This document shows, one piece after another, positions 54,691 to 64,000 of a stretch of DNA of 64,000 nt. The notes below the pieces were generated by a model. It ran no database searches. It saw only the letters and a list, made by a program, of their open reading frames with translations, and was not told where the DNA came from. Position numbers and translations under genes: made by a program. Numbering within the stretch: position 1 is the first letter of the stretch; each line of letters starts with the position of its first letter. Source of the DNA: Candidatus Saccharibacteria bacterium. GTDB taxonomy: Bacteria; Patescibacteriota; Saccharimonadia; Saccharimonadales; Saccharimonadaceae. Location: the NCBI GenBank assembly GCA_016699895.1, contig CP064991.1:1-64000 (forward strand). Direction: 5' to 3'.

Positions 54691-54945
54691 CTATTTATAC
54701 CCACTAGCGTCCATAATCGTCGGCAACGTACCGCGCCAAGTCGCCGCCGGCGTTCCGTCGTTAGCAATCGCTAGCATTGTTGGATACTCAACCACATCGT
54801 AGGTACGACAAAAAGCCGCGCCCTCTCGAGTATCTGGGCTGATCGTTTCTATCTCGCCACCAGTTTGAAATTTGAAATCACGCATAAAGGATTCCACCGC
54901 CATCCTCTGCTCGCTAGCTTCGCGATACACTATGACCAACCTCAT
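54691..54945 (-). CDS. Small thioredoxin-like protein without CxxC
   Basis: 84 residues. Thioredoxin fold with the cis-Pro loop (VEYPTML), but the usual CxxC place reads YREASEQ; the only Cys is in AFCRTY. No signal peptide. The fold is complete in strand order, but redox activity would need another route. Adjacent to VKOR, which suggests a disulphide-related role. Confidence 0.6.
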   Translation of the reverse strand: MRLVIVYREASEQRMAVESFMRDFKFQTGGEIETISPDTREGAAFCRTYDVVEYPTMLAIANDGTPAATWRGTLPTIMDASGYK

Positions 54946-54967
54946 ACCTCACCTCCTTGTTTGGTTG

Positions 54968-55423
54968 TTAACATTCTGGTTTTTTGCGTAATTCCTTTAG
55001 CGCCTCGACGAATTCATCGGCGTTTTTGAACTCGCGATAGACGCTAGCAAAACGAATATAAGCTACCTCATTGCGGCGCGCCAGCTCGGCCATGACAGCG
55101 TCACCGATCTGCTGGCTAGTGACTTCGTTTTCGCCCAGGCTATACAGGGCATCTTCGACACGAGCGACAACTTCTTCGGTTTCAACTTCGCCGCCGAGGA
55201 ATTTACCGACCGAGCGAGCGATTGCTCGTTTCAATTTATCTCGATCGAATAATTCGCGACGCTTGTCTTTCTTTACGATGGCCAGATTTGGCTTTTCGAT
55301 GCGTTCATAGGTAGTGTAACGGCTACTGCATTGCAAACACTCGCGACGGCGACGCACTGAATCGCCAGTATCTCGCGATTCGATAACTTTACTATCGTCG
55401 TTCCCACATTTTGGACAATGCAT
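54968..55423 (-). CDS. nrdR: Transcriptional repressor NrdR
   Basis: 151 residues. Zinc ribbon MHCPKCGNDD and RRRRECLQCSSRYTTYER, then the ATP-cone. Senses ATP/dATP and represses ribonucleotide-reductase genes. No nrd gene lies in the window. Confidence 0.96.
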   Translation of the reverse strand: MHCPKCGNDDSKVIESRDTGDSVRRRRECLQCSSRYTTYERIEKPNLAIVKKDKRRELFDRDKLKRAIARSVGKFLGGEVETEEVVARVEDALYSLGENEVTSQQIGDAVMAELARRNEVAYIRFASVYREFKNADEFVEALKELRKKPEC

Positions 55424-55488
55424 TCTGGTTACCCTCCTTTGTTAACTTTTACTAAATAACAGCGCTTGTTATTGAATAACTAATGTAT

Positions 55489-56823
55489 TCAATCTTCCTT
55501 TTTATCCTTTTTCGAGCGGCCAAATCGGCGTCGCAGGAATGATGGCGTATCGTACTTGTCATCAGATTTTTCGTCATCGTCGGTGCTGCCAAATGGCGAG
55601 CTTGGCTCGTCGGTTGTCTCACTAGAGAACGAGGTGCTATGCCATGGCGATTCTGGTTCTTCGTCGCTCGTAAAATCGCTGACCGAGGCGTTGGTTGGCT
55701 GGTCCTCGTCAACATCGAGCTTGTTCAGATCGAGATCTTTGACTGCATAATCGATCGTTTCTGGCGTAGCGGTAACTTCATCGCTCGAACTACTGTGGTC
55801 GTAGCTCAATCCACCGCTCGTTTCCTCTGTCGTGTTGTTGTCTGAGCTAGTTTTCTTTGCAAAATACGCAGCGTCGAAACCAGTGGCAACGACGGTAATA
55901 ATCAATTCGTCTTCCATGTCTGGTTTCAGGGTTGCACCAAAGATGATGTTGGCCTCAGGCGCAACGGCTGAGGTGATCAGCTCGGCAGCTTCCTGGATCT
56001 CACTCATACTCATATCATAGCCACCTGTCACGTTGAATAGCACGCCGCGAGCGCCGTCAATACTGACCTCGATCAGTGGCGACTCAATCGCCTGCTGCGC
56101 GGCCTTGACGGCACGATCATCACCGCTAGCACGTCCGATGCCCATCAGCGCGCTGCCAGCCTTGGTCATAATGGCTCGTACATCGGCAAAGTCGAGGTTA
56201 ATCAGACCATGTTCGGTAATCAGCTCAGAGATGCCCTGAACACCTTGGCGCAAAACATCATCGGCAATTTTGAACGTTTCGAGCAGTGGGGTTCGGCGAT
56301 CAATCGTCTGGAGCAAGCGGTCATTAGGAATCGTAATTAGTGTATCGACATGATTAGAGAGATTACCAATGGCTAGATCGGCATTCTGGCGACGCTTTTC
56401 GCCCTCGAAACCGAATGGTCGAGTTGCGACGCCAACCGTCAAAATACCTAGCTCCTGAGCTACCTCAGCCACCACAGGACCAGCACCAGAGCCAGTACCA
56501 CCACCAGCACCGATAGTGACAAAGATCATATCAGCGCCATCGATAGCTTTTTTGATTTCATCGGTACTCTCGCGAGCGGCCGCCTCACCAACCGATGGAT
56601 CCGCCCCAGCACCGAGGCCCCGCGTTGTATCTTTGCCGATATGGATTTTGACATCAGCTTCGCTGTTATGTAAGGCTTGCGCGTCGGTATTGACTGCGAT
56701 GAACTGGACACCTTTTATACCGGCATCTTTCATGCGGTTAACGGCTGCGCCGCCGGCACCTCCGACACCAACCACTTTGATGACAGCCGATGCTTGTATT
56801 TCTGCTGGCTTGACTTCTGGCAT
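55489..56823 (-). CDS. ftsZ: Cell division protein FtsZ
   Basis: 444 residues. GTP loop [23 protein letters not shown], the C-terminal domain and an acidic spacer (about 330-425) ending in the conserved tip [22 protein letters not shown] before ATG; TATACT (56856-56861) and TTGCTT (56879-56884), spacer 17. Downstream of ftsA with its own promoter. Confidence 0.97.
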   Translation of the reverse strand: MPEVKPAEIQASAVIKVVGVGGAGGAAVNRMKDAGIKGVQFIAVNTDAQALHNSEADVKIHIGKDTTRGLGAGADPSVGEAAARESTDEIKKAIDGADMIFVTIGAGGGTGSGAGPVVAEVAQELGILTVGVATRPFGFEGEKRRQNADLAIGNLSNHVDTLITIPNDRLLQTIDRRTPLLETFKIADDVLRQGVQGISELITEHGLINLDFADVRAIMTKAGSALMGIGRASGDDRAVKAAQQAIESPLIEVSIDGARGVLFNVTGGYDMSMSEIQEAAELITSAVAPEANIIFGATLKPDMEDELIITVVATGFDAAYFAKKTSSDNNTTEETSGGLSYDHSSSSDEVTATPETIDYAVKDLDLNKLDVDEDQPTNASVSDFTSDEEPESPWHSTSFSSETTDEPSSPFGSTDDDEKSDDKYDTPSFLRRRFGRSKKDKKED

Positions 56824-56855
56824 AATCCCCCTTCGTTACTTATGTGTATAAAATT

Positions 56856-56884
56856 AGTATACACCGTGCTTTTCAAAAAAGCAA
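56856..56884 (-). promoter_or_regulatory. Promoter of ftsZ
   Basis: TTGCTT (56879-56884) and TATACT (56856-56861), spacer 17; leader about 25 nt. Confidence 0.65.
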
Positions 56885-56977
56885 GTTGATTATCCTTGCG
56901 CAAATTATTTAAAATTCGCTAATAATGTTATATTTGCAGTCATAAATTTACGAGTAGCGATCGTTCAACTATTTTGT

Positions 56978-58261
56978 TCAACGCTTGTTTTTACCAGAGA
57001 ACAGGCTGCCTAATTTCGACATCAATCCGCCTAGTAATCCGCCGTCACTGCGACCATTTGCACCGCCAGCCGACACCTCGGCATCTAGGAACATTAGCCC
57101 CGCAACCGTCGTAAAACTCGGATCATTAACCTTGTCGCCCATGCCGCCGAATTCTGGCAATTTACCGACATGAGCATTCATCGACAAAACTTCTCGGGCG
57201 TAATCGGCAATGCCGCGTAGTTTCGCGCCGCCGCCAGTTAGCACCGCCCCACCAGGTAGTTTAGCCAGTCGCTTGATCTTCCTTAGCTCATGATTGACGA
57301 GTTCAAATATCTCGGCCAAACGTGCCTCGACTATTTCATCGATCGCCTCAGCACTAAACTCGATCGATTTAGCCGTTGCCCCACCACCGATTTTCACCGC
57401 AACTTTGGATTCCGAACCGCGACGCAGCTCCGGAGCCGCAACAGCGTGTTCAACTTTGACTCGTTCAGCAATGTCTAATTCAGTTTTGAGGCCAATTGCT
57501 AGATCATTCGTAATATTATTTGATCCAATCGGCAACACAGCGGCATGAATAATATCGCCCTCCTCGAAAACCGTCACATTGGTCGTTGTTGCGCCCATAT
57601 CGATCAAGACCACGCCGTTCTCGCGCAGCTGATCGTCCAACACCGCTCGCGCCGACGCTAGTCCACTCACAATAACATGGTGTGGCGTCAACTCCGTCAT
57701 CTCTAACACTTTTTCCAAGTTCTTCATATGTGGCGACAGTGCCGTGATCATGTAGGCATCAACCTCTAATCGCACGCCGGTCATACCAAATGGATCACGA
57801 ATACCGTCCTGGCTATCGAGTTTATAGCTACGCGGCGTCACATCGAGGATCTCACGATTAGCTGGTAGTTGGACCACAGTAGCCGCTTCCTCTACCCGGG
57901 CCAGTTCATCATGACCGATCGTCTGACCACCAGCGCCCACCGCCACCACACCGCGCGAAGATAAACCGACAATATGTGAGCCGTTGATATTAACTGTCGC
58001 TGCATCGATATGATAGCCGCTCATGCGTTCCGCTTTTTCGAGGGCTCGATCAATAGCCTCAGCAGTTTTGTCCAGATTCACAATTGTACCCTTGCGCATA
58101 CCTGAATTTTTGTGTGTGCCCACACCGATAATCGTCACTTTGTCCTGCGAAGACATCGCTGACGTTTCCTCGGCCGAAGCCTTGCCGCCAACGTGGCCGA
58201 CTACTACTTTTACGGTGTCTGTACCTATATCGACACCCACTGCATATTTTGTTTCATTCAT
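56978..58261 (-). CDS. ftsA: Cell division protein FtsA
   Basis: 427 residues. Actin fold with VGVDIGTDTVKVVV, VLIDMGATTTNVTVFEEGDI and GGAVLTGGGAKLRGI. C-terminal amphipathic tail LMSKLGSLFSGKNKR anchors it to the membrane and FtsZ. ATG 58261 lies about 2 nt from the start predicted by TATAAT (58271-58276, extended TGG); the frame to 58297 is upstream of the promoter. Confidence 0.96.
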   Translation of the reverse strand: MNETKYAVGVDIGTDTVKVVVGHVGGKASAEETSAMSSQDKVTIIGVGTHKNSGMRKGTIVNLDKTAEAIDRALEKAERMSGYHIDAATVNINGSHIVGLSSRGVVAVGAGGQTIGHDELARVEEAATVVQLPANREILDVTPRSYKLDSQDGIRDPFGMTGVRLEVDAYMITALSPHMKNLEKVLEMTELTPHHVIVSGLASARAVLDDQLRENGVVLIDMGATTTNVTVFEEGDIIHAAVLPIGSNNITNDLAIGLKTELDIAERVKVEHAVAAPELRRGSESKVAVKIGGGATAKSIEFSAEAIDEIVEARLAEIFELVNHELRKIKRLAKLPGGAVLTGGGAKLRGIADYAREVLSMNAHVGKLPEFGGMGDKVNDPSFTTVAGLMFLDAEVSAGGANGRSDGGLLGGLMSKLGSLFSGKNKR

Positions 58262-58325
58262 AATGCTTATATTATACCATACGCCCGAAAGGGTCAATCT
58301 GGATTAAAAGCGATCTGTTATATGA

Positions 58326-59927
58326 TTAAGACAAAGAGATTTTTTGTTCAGGATTCACTGCTTCAACAAACTCCCGATCATGGCTAACTAACAAAATTGC
58401 ACCGCTGTAATTTTCCAGAGCCGACTCAACAGCCTCGACAGTCGGAATATCTAAATTATTTGTTGGCTCGTCCATAATCAACAAGTTCGCCCGGTTGGCT
58501 GCAATAGATGCGAGCAAAACTTTCATTCTCTCGCCACCAGATAAATCGCGAGCCGGCACAACCAATGAGTCTTTTTTAATGCCAAACCGAATCAATAAAT
58601 TAATCAGATCATGTTTTTCGAGTCCAGATACCAATTGCTGTAAATTTTCTAGGGCTGTTTTATCTGGTGTAGGCAAAGTTTGATTCTGATCAATATATAT
58701 CACTCGCGCCGCTGAACCAATTCGCGACTCTCCACTGTCCGGCTCCGATTGATTAACAATTGCTTTTAGCAAAGTAGTTTTTCCTATGCCATTTTCGCCT
58801 TCGAGAAGGACTTTATCGCCCGCCCGCAAATGCATTGAGATCGGTCCAACTATTCGACCATAAATCTCCATGGATAAATCACGAACGTCTAGTAATGTTG
58901 CGCCCTTATCTCTTTCCTCGGTCGCAAAAGCAAATGCTAAACGTATTTCTTCCTCAGGTCTCTCTGGCTCCTCTAGACTAGATAGCCGCGAACTCATTGC
59001 CGTCGCCGCACCAGCTAAATGTCCAGCTGCGCGCTCACGTCGCGCATTCGCAGTCAATTTGTCCGAGTCCGGAGTGCGCCGATTTCCGGCCGCAGAATTT
59101 GCACGAATATTTGCGTCTCGCGCCGCTCGACGAAGGCGCTTCTTCTCCATCTCATACTGATTATAGGCTTTCGCCGTTGCTTCCTTGTCGGTACGACGTG
59201 CTTCTACGTATTCGTCGTAGCCTAGATTAAATTGTTTGACACCGTCGCCTAAAAGTTCAATGATCCGTGTAGAAGTATTCCGCAGGAATTGTCGATCGTG
59301 GCTAACTATTACAAATGAAGCTGGACTTTCACCAATAAATTTCTCCAAAATAGTCACGCCCCTCGTATCTAAGTCATTGGTCGGCTCATCGAGCAAAATG
59401 GTGTCATACATCGAAGCAATTACCGCGGCCAAAGCTACCCGTCTCTTTTGCCCACCCGATAGTGTTCCAATTTCACGATAAATGTCAACATTTGCTATAC
59501 CAGCGTTAGCCATGGCCAGCTTAACACGAGATTCAAATCCGCCAATATCCAAACGATTATATTGCTCTAATGCTTCAGAATAAATCATGAGTGTATGCTC
59601 GCTCTGATCTTCCTCTAATTTTTTGCAAGCTGAATCAAAATTATCACTAGCCTTTTCGACACCTGTGACGCTAGCAACAAAGCCTTCGATAGTGTGGTCT
59701 AACCACCCATTCAAATCTTGTGGCAGCATACCGATCTCGGTTTGATCGTATGTAATCTGCCCAGATGTCGGTATAATATCCCGGTTAATTAGATGAAGTA
59801 AGGTTGTTTTACCAACGCCATTTGGCCCGACTAGGCCAATCCTATCGCCAGCATTTATACCGAAACTGACGTCCGACAAAACCTGCCGCCCGCCAACCTC
59901 ATAACTAACTTTATTCAAATTTATCAC
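58326..59927 (-). CDS. ABC-F family ATPase
   Basis: 533 residues, two ABC domains in one chain without membrane parts: Walker A GPNGVGKTT and GENGIGKTT, signatures LSGGQKRRVALA and LSGGERMKVLLA, Walker B LLDEPTNDLD and IMDEPTNNLD. The linker is long and basic (about 245-310). ABC-F proteins act on the ribosome: either translation factors or antibiotic protection. GTG start is on the transcript start (TATAAT 59934-59939). Promoter shares its -35 zone with the divergent GC-rich gene. Confidence 0.93.
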   Translation of the reverse strand: MINLNKVSYEVGGRQVLSDVSFGINAGDRIGLVGPNGVGKTTLLHLINRDIIPTSGQITYDQTEIGMLPQDLNGWLDHTIEGFVASVTGVEKASDNFDSACKKLEEDQSEHTLMIYSEALEQYNRLDIGGFESRVKLAMANAGIANVDIYREIGTLSGGQKRRVALAAVIASMYDTILLDEPTNDLDTRGVTILEKFIGESPASFVIVSHDRQFLRNTSTRIIELLGDGVKQFNLGYDEYVEARRTDKEATAKAYNQYEMEKKRLRRAARDANIRANSAAGNRRTPDSDKLTANARRERAAGHLAGAATAMSSRLSSLEEPERPEEEIRLAFAFATEERDKGATLLDVRDLSMEIYGRIVGPISMHLRAGDKVLLEGENGIGKTTLLKAIVNQSEPDSGESRIGSAARVIYIDQNQTLPTPDKTALENLQQLVSGLEKHDLINLLIRFGIKKDSLVVPARDLSGGERMKVLLASIAANRANLLIMDEPTNNLDIPTVEAVESALENYSGAILLVSHDREFVEAVNPEQKISLS

Positions 59928-59955
59928 ATTAATATTATACCCTTTTAAAAAGGTG

Positions 59956-59984
59956 TTGACAAGTAGACCTTATTGTATTATACT
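59956..59984 (+). promoter_or_regulatory. Consensus promoter of the GC-rich gene
   Basis: TTGACA (59956-59961), 17-nt spacer, TATACT (59979-59984): the strongest match in the window. The ABC-F promoter (TTGTCA-17-TATAAT, minus) overlaps it at the -35. Confidence 0.85.
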
Positions 59985-60037
59985 TTTTACTACGCAAGCG
60001 CCCGCTTGCTAGTACCGACCAGTAGAAAGGTCCGAAA

Positions 60038-60544
60038 ATGGGTGGAGTCAACTGTCCTCCTCCTGCGACCCAGGGAGTCTCTCCCGCGATGATGGATGCT
60101 TACGTGGACGCCTTGGCGTCCTACTCGGGCAACCTCTTCCGTGGCATCTCCCAGGTCTTCGCAGCGAACGAGATGATCGAGACGCGTGTCATCGCGCGCG
60201 ACGATCAGTTCAAGGCTGTCAGCGACGTACTCGATGAGTCGCAGACCAGTCTCGCCGCCGCCAAGCTCGAACTCGGTACCGTCGCAAGCCTCTGGCAGGC
60301 GATGGGCCAGCCGCCGATCAGCTTCGCCGATCAGACGGAGACACTCCAGAAGATCTGCGACCAGCTGCCCTTCGCGGCCATCGAGCTCTCGGCCATGACC
60401 GTCGGCGTCGACGTCCAGAAGTCCCTCTGGGACTCCGGCATCACGAGCGCCATGTGCGCCATCGTCGACGACGTGACCGCGGCCATCTCGTGGCAGACCA
60501 CGTTCGCCAAGTCCAGCAGTTCGCTGCTGGTCGCCACCGCCTGA
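60038..60544 (+). CDS. GC-rich hypothetical protein
   Basis: 168 residues, mostly helical and Ala/Ser-rich with acidic character, no membrane segment, no known family; starts MGGVNCPPPATQGVSP. Codon use is strikingly G/C-ending (37 of 60 bases at 60301-60360, against 25 of 60 at 60661-60720). The 5' leader has a GCAAGC/GCTTGC hairpin (59994-60009) and AGAAAGG before ATG, partly paired with upstream GACC. Between the ABC-F and YcaO-like genes, closed by a long hairpin. Probably acquired; role unknown. Confidence 0.7.
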   Translation: MGGVNCPPPATQGVSPAMMDAYVDALASYSGNLFRGISQVFAANEMIETRVIARDDQFKAVSDVLDESQTSLAAAKLELGTVASLWQAMGQPPISFADQTETLQKICDQLPFAAIELSAMTVGVDVQKSLWDSGITSAMCAIVDDVTAAISWQTTFAKSSSSLLVATA

Positions 60545-60557
60545 TCACAGGCACCGG

Positions 60558-60595
60558 CGGAGGGCGACACGAGTTTCACACTCTGTCGCCCTCCG
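60558..60595 (+). terminator. 16-bp perfect hairpin behind the GC-rich gene
   Basis: Stem CGGAGGGCGACA/TGTCGCCCTCCG continued by GAGT/ACTC after one unpaired C. There is no T-run. Same plan as 11648-11688. Confidence 0.7.
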
Positions 60596-60607
60596 TCAAG
60601 CGGAACT

Positions 60608-61369
60608 ATGATTGAAATTATTCACACGATATCACCTGAGATTGTTATCGCTCGCGAGCAAGGATCCGAGCATTTTCGTCCAGCTGCAATTGGTCTCAAG
60701 GATGACAATTCATTAAAAACTCGCGTCGAAATGGAGCAACGAGAAATTGATTTCCAGCTCAAAAATTCGGTAGCTACTTTGGCAATTGCAGCACATTTTA
60801 CAGAGCAACAGGCGCAGCAGAATGCGCAAAATGAACTGCTCGAAAGAGTGTCATTAGCATCATGGTGGGTGTATCGTTTGCCCACTACTGATTCAATAGA
60901 CGTGCCACAAATTGGTGACTACCAGATCGTAACTGGCGTTGCACCTAGCATTGGTAATGGAAACGCAACTTTTACAATTATTAGGAACGATTCGGAATTT
61001 CCTTTCTTTACGCTGGGTGGTGGGTATGCGCAAGACCTCAGCAGAGCCGCAGAGAAATCGTATCTCGAAGCAGTTCAGTCTTGGACAGCAACGCGATGGC
61101 TTCGCCACAATAACATGGATTTTCCAAATTGGGATTTGAACGAACTATCAAGACGATTCAACGAGATACAAGCTGTCACAGACAGTGCACGAGAACATAT
61201 TGATTTAGAATTGATGGAACCTATTACGCCAATCACGGTAAAATCTGAGGATATTTTTGTGTCATATTTTGAGGCACAAAGAAAAGATTTTTCAGGACGT
61301 TCACGTGATTACGCATCACTATCGCGTCCAGCACGACAACCAGTTGTTTTTACTGAACATAACTTTTAA
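60608..61369 (+). CDS. Compact YcaO-like protein
   Basis: 253 residues. NELLERVSLASWW (about 78-90) matches the YcaO ExxER block, and GGGYAQDLSRAAEKSYLEAVQSW (about 139-161) resembles the second block ending in EAxQ. YcaO enzymes phosphorylate peptide backbones to make azolines or thioamides. Size is far below a usual YcaO (about 400-700). Low-GC coding directly after the GC-rich island; no promoter seen in between, so either read-through or a displaced promoter. Confidence 0.5.
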   Translation: MIEIIHTISPEIVIAREQGSEHFRPAAIGLKDDNSLKTRVEMEQREIDFQLKNSVATLAIAAHFTEQQAQQNAQNELLERVSLASWWVYRLPTTDSIDVPQIGDYQIVTGVAPSIGNGNATFTIIRNDSEFPFFTLGGGYAQDLSRAAEKSYLEAVQSWTATRWLRHNNMDFPNWDLNELSRRFNEIQAVTDSAREHIDLELMEPITPITVKSEDIFVSYFEAQRKDFSGRSRDYASLSRPARQPVVFTEHNF

Positions 61370-61383
61370 GTAACAACACAAAA

Positions 61384-61413
61384 AAAATCGCCCCTATAAT
61401 GAGGGACGATTTT
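61384..61413. terminator. Bidirectional terminator between the YcaO-like gene and 16S rRNA
   Basis: AAAATCG/CGATTTT with inner CCC/GGG; A-run and T-run on either side. Confidence 0.8.
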
Positions 61414-61564
61414 CGTTTTACAATCCAGTAGTGCAAGCCTATTTCACAGTCATCTAAAGGTGAATTCTTTCCATTAATGTTATTTCGCGAATTCGTTTCG
61501 AAATAACTGGATCAACCTGGATGAACGCCGCGAATAAATTCACGAGTTCTCCTAATACTCCCTA

Positions 61565-63066
<1,502 letters not shown>

Positions 63067-63208
63067 TGCGTCACGCGAACGTGACGACTTGCTTGTAGTT
63101 TTTAACTAACATAAAAGATGTACTGACGAAATTGACTTGCACTACCAAATTGTAAATTTACCACCTGAACAGAGGTCATTCAAATAACTCTCGCATCAGA
63201 CTCGTAAT

Positions 63209-63237
63209 AGTTTATCGCATTTTAGGCGCTCCGTCAA
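63209..63237 (-). promoter_or_regulatory. Promoter of the 16S rRNA gene
   Basis: TTGACG (63232-63237), 17-nt spacer, TAAACT (63209-63214). The leader to the mature 5' end is about 135 nt. The rest of the gap 63067-63387 holds only this leader and about 150 nt without a gene I can recognise. Confidence 0.65.
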
Positions 63238-63387
63238 CACTTTTACAGTGTTTTGTCAGATAAAATTGTTGTAGAATTTATAACATCATCGCAAATCATC
63301 AGGATTTTTAGTAATGGGTCTCGTCGGACCGCTGTCTATATCGCTAGGTCGCTCTACTAGCTCTCGCACCTGCTCTCGTGATGATGT

Positions 63388-64000
63388 TTAGAACTTTGTA
63401 ATAATCTCTGCGCCGTCTGGCGTGATCAACACAGTATGCTCAAAATGCGCCGACAGTGAGCCGTCTCGAGTGCGAATCGACCAACCATCGGGGTCGTCTT
63501 GGACGACTTTCCAACCGCCGAGAGTCGCCATCGGTTCAATAGCAATCGCTGCACCGACCGGTACTAGCACACCACTCCCCGCCCGACCAAAGTTCGGCAC
63601 ATCGGGATCTTCGTGCATCTCACGACCGATTCCATGACCGACCAAATCGCGCACGATGCCCAGTTTAGCTGCCGACAAAACACTCTCGACCGCTGCACCA
63701 ATATCACCAGTTCGCACTGCGCCGTGAATCGCATCGATGCCGGCATACAGACTGCGTTCAGTAGCACTGAGTAGCATCTTTTTCGCACCTTTTGGTTCCT
63801 CGTCGACAACCATCGTAAACGCCGAGTCAGCCTTCATGCCGCCGACTTCGATCACCAGGTCAAATCCGACGACATCACCGACCTCGAACGGTTCGTCTTT
63901 CGGTACACCGTGTACAACGACATCATTCGGACTGATGCAAATCGCACCCGGAAAATTAACTTCTGGAGATTTATAGGACACTTTGGCACCACGCGCGATA
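63388..64000 (-). CDS. map: Type I methionine aminopeptidase, N-terminus outside window
   Basis: About 204 C-terminal residues; the frame stays open at the right edge. Metal ligands: Asp in VGFDLVIEVGG and KADSAFT, His in LVGHGIGREMHEDP, Glu in AIAIEPMAT and Glu in HFEHTVLIT. Removes the initiator Met from new proteins. It ends 150 nt before the 16S promoter. Confidence 0.94.
   Translation of the reverse strand, partial: IARGAKVSYKSPEVNFPGAICISPNDVVVHGVPKDEPFEVGDVVGFDLVIEVGGMKADSAFTMVVDEEPKGAKKMLLSATERSLYAGIDAIHGAVRTGDIGAAVESVLSAAKLGIVRDLVGHGIGREMHEDPDVPNFGRAGSGVLVPVGAAIAIEPMATLGGWKVVQDDPDGWSIRTRDGSLSAHFEHTVLITPDGAEIITKF

Noticed and set aside
59990..60600. Assembly contamination as the source of the GC-rich gene
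   Set aside because: The promoter lies in AT-rich sequence continuous with the ABC-F promoter, and the same plan recurs at 11.6-12.3 kb; cannot be fully excluded without reads.

Overview
The window looks like a chromosomal segment of a Candidatus Saccharibacteria (TM7, Patescibacteria/CPR) genome. The reasons are a 16S rRNA gene with Patescibacteria-like character, very tight ATGA-type gene overlaps, many single-domain hypothetical proteins with one membrane anchor, UGA used as a stop codon (a normal RF2 is present, so not the recoded Gracilibacteria/Absconditabacteria), and a house-keeping-heavy gene set with almost no biosynthesis. Most start codons lie 0-6 nt downstream of the predicted transcription start, so leaderless or near-leaderless mRNAs appear common. 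Typical promoters are TTGACA-17-TATAAT, often with an extended TGn.

Layout. 0-10 kb: partial tyrA, histidine phosphatase, glycyl-tRNA synthetase, recO, a short cytosolic histidine kinase/receiver pair, xseAB, a flippase-like membrane protein, a TRM11-like methyltransferase, a HAD-like protein and rpmA. 10-18 kb: orphan proteins, a GC-rich island at 11.64-12.30 kb with an attenuator-like leader, then the division operon ftsE-ftsX-(CHAP hydrolase)-ctpA, preceded by a sortase-like protein that lacks its catalytic cysteine. 18-38 kb: prfB, LOG protein, murD, M16 peptidase, lysS, a ZIP transporter divergent from a Fur/Zur regulator across a perfect palindrome, greA, proS, CPBP and RseP membrane proteases, frr, tsf, rpsB, rpmE2, prfA, prmC and several orphan genes. 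38-45 kb: frameshifted lepB, parB, parA, rplU, galE, galU. 45-49 kb: CAP-domain protein and a 1054-residue surface protein. 49-54 kb: an operon ending in ileS, preceded by a T-box-like leader. 54-60 kb: VKOR/thioredoxin-like pair, nrdR, ftsZ, ftsA, an ABC-F ATPase. 60-61.4 kb: a second GC-rich gene and a YcaO-like protein. 61.5-64 kb: a 16S rRNA gene with no 23S behind it, and a partial methionine aminopeptidase.

How it fits together. Translation (five aminoacyl-tRNA synthetases or tRNA-linked enzymes, RF1, RF2, RRF, EF-Ts, L21, L27, L31, S2), envelope and division (FtsEX, FtsZ, FtsA, MurD, LepB, CAP, sortase-like, surface protein) and chromosome partition (ParAB) dominate. The most unusual parts are two short GC-rich islands, each with its own strong promoter and a long perfect hairpin behind the gene, in an otherwise moderate-GC genome. 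One carries a leader peptide plus mutually exclusive hairpins. Saccharibacteria live on high-GC Actinobacteria, so acquisition from a host or its phage is a reasonable but unproven explanation.
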